A stretch of DNA of 64,000 bases from Ciona savignyi (taxonomy: Eukaryota; Chordata; Ascidiacea; Phlebobranchia; Cionidae). Positions 63,547 to 64,000 of the stretch are shown piece after piece (position 1 is the first letter of the stretch; each line of letters begins with the position of its first letter). The position numbers and the translations under genes were made by a program. The notes under the pieces were generated by a model. The model had not been told where the DNA came from. It worked only from the letters and a program-made list of their open reading frames with translations, and did not search any database. The stretch is from positions 141,468 to 205,467 of the forward strand of contig CH003367.1 of the NCBI GenBank assembly GCA_000149265.1, read 5' to 3'.

Positions 63547-63603
63547 TTCTCGCGTCTCGTCATCCTTCTCGTCAGGCGTTGCGTTTAAGAGAGACGCGAG
63601 ACC
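63547..63603. repeat. Short inverted repeat (tctcgcgtctc / gagacgcgaga)
   Basis: Two 11-base arms about 30 bases apart in a GC-rich patch that stands out from its AT-rich surroundings, flanked by 'cacacaca' runs on both sides. It could be the core of a small MITE-like or hairpin element; no ends were fixed. Confidence 0.5.
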
Positions 63604-64000
63604 ATACACACACACTCGCGTTCATGATGACGTATTGCGTCAAAACATTCCCACGTGGTTTTGTTTACTGGCCATTAGAACGATTGTATTCACGAGTAGA
63701 AAACGAATTAAGCAAAATAAAATGTTCAATCTCTTCACTTTATTGTCACATGTTTCTAGACATATAACTGCTCTTTCTTTTTACTAATGTTCTTTTCATA
63801 TATCTCACATCATTTTCATATTACAAACAACTTACTTGATATTTATTTTTATTGCAAAATATCAAACGAAGAAAGAGCAATACAGTGCTATGAAATGAAA
63901 AATTAGCTATCACAGTTAGCTTGGAAAGGCAGTGTATATGACTGAAGAAATATAATAACACTGAAATATAAGTAAAAATAATATTATTAACTAGCTGCAT

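Larger units (their letters stand above)
61874..64000. other. Gene-free flank upstream of ABCG gene
   Basis: Presumed ABCG promoter near 61880-62100, but no clear TATA or initiator could be assigned. It includes a diverged SINE and an inverted-repeat patch, listed separately. No exon is supported. Confidence 0.5.

Noticed and set aside
63373..63615. 80-codon minus-strand ORF.
   Set aside because: Spans the GC-rich inverted-repeat patch; no domain or splice partner.

Overview
This window is nuclear DNA from an animal. It is AT-rich, its genes are split into many small exons by short GT-AG introns, and it holds tRNA-derived SINEs, a LINE scrap and a degenerate 28S rRNA fragment. The mix (trehalase, tandem SLC22 carriers, a TRPC channel, ABCG2, fibronectin-type-I-like modules, compact introns) suggests an invertebrate chordate, most likely an ascidian tunicate of the Ciona type. 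The species is inferred from character, not from a search. Exon models were built by hand from six-frame translation plus splice sites. For nearly every model the exon phases agree and the total length is a multiple of three. All coordinates are hand-counted and may be off by a base or two.

Layout. 1.5-8.5 kb (-): trehalase, 12 exons. 9.2-9.8 kb (-): a two-exon small OB-fold-like protein that resembles the telomere CST subunit TEN1. 9.9-13.6 kb: no gene; a decayed non-LTR retrotransposon tail and degenerate tandem repeats. 13.6-19.2 kb (-) and 22.8-29.9 kb (-): two tandem SLC22/organic-ion-transporter-like genes whose exons mostly have identical lengths. The 3.6 kb between them holds a decayed 28S rRNA 3' fragment and SINE debris. 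30-34.5 kb: mostly empty, with one unassigned ORF. 34.6-37.25 kb (+): an ARF-like small GTPase, 3 exons. 37.9-45.4 kb (+): a TRPC-type cation channel, 11 exons. 47.1-49.4 kb (-): a small secreted cysteine-rich protein with fibronectin-type-I-like repeats. 51.1-61.9 kb (-): an ABCG2-like half transporter, 16 exons. 62-64 kb: no gene recognised.

The genes do not form one pathway. Several concern membrane transport (two SLC22 carriers, ABCG2, TRPC), and trehalase handles a disaccharide substrate, but neighbourhood alone is weak evidence in an animal genome. About fifteen copies or fragments of one tRNA-derived SINE family lie in introns and spacers on both strands, and an unnamed repeat of about 470 bp occurs as two inverted copies 23 kb apart.

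No wholly new multi-gene system is visible. The best leads are the TEN1-like gene, a 240-nt in-frame GT...AG segment inside a TRPC exon that encodes two hydrophobic stretches (possible exitron), the 28S remnant between the SLC22 paralogues, and two unassigned ORFs.
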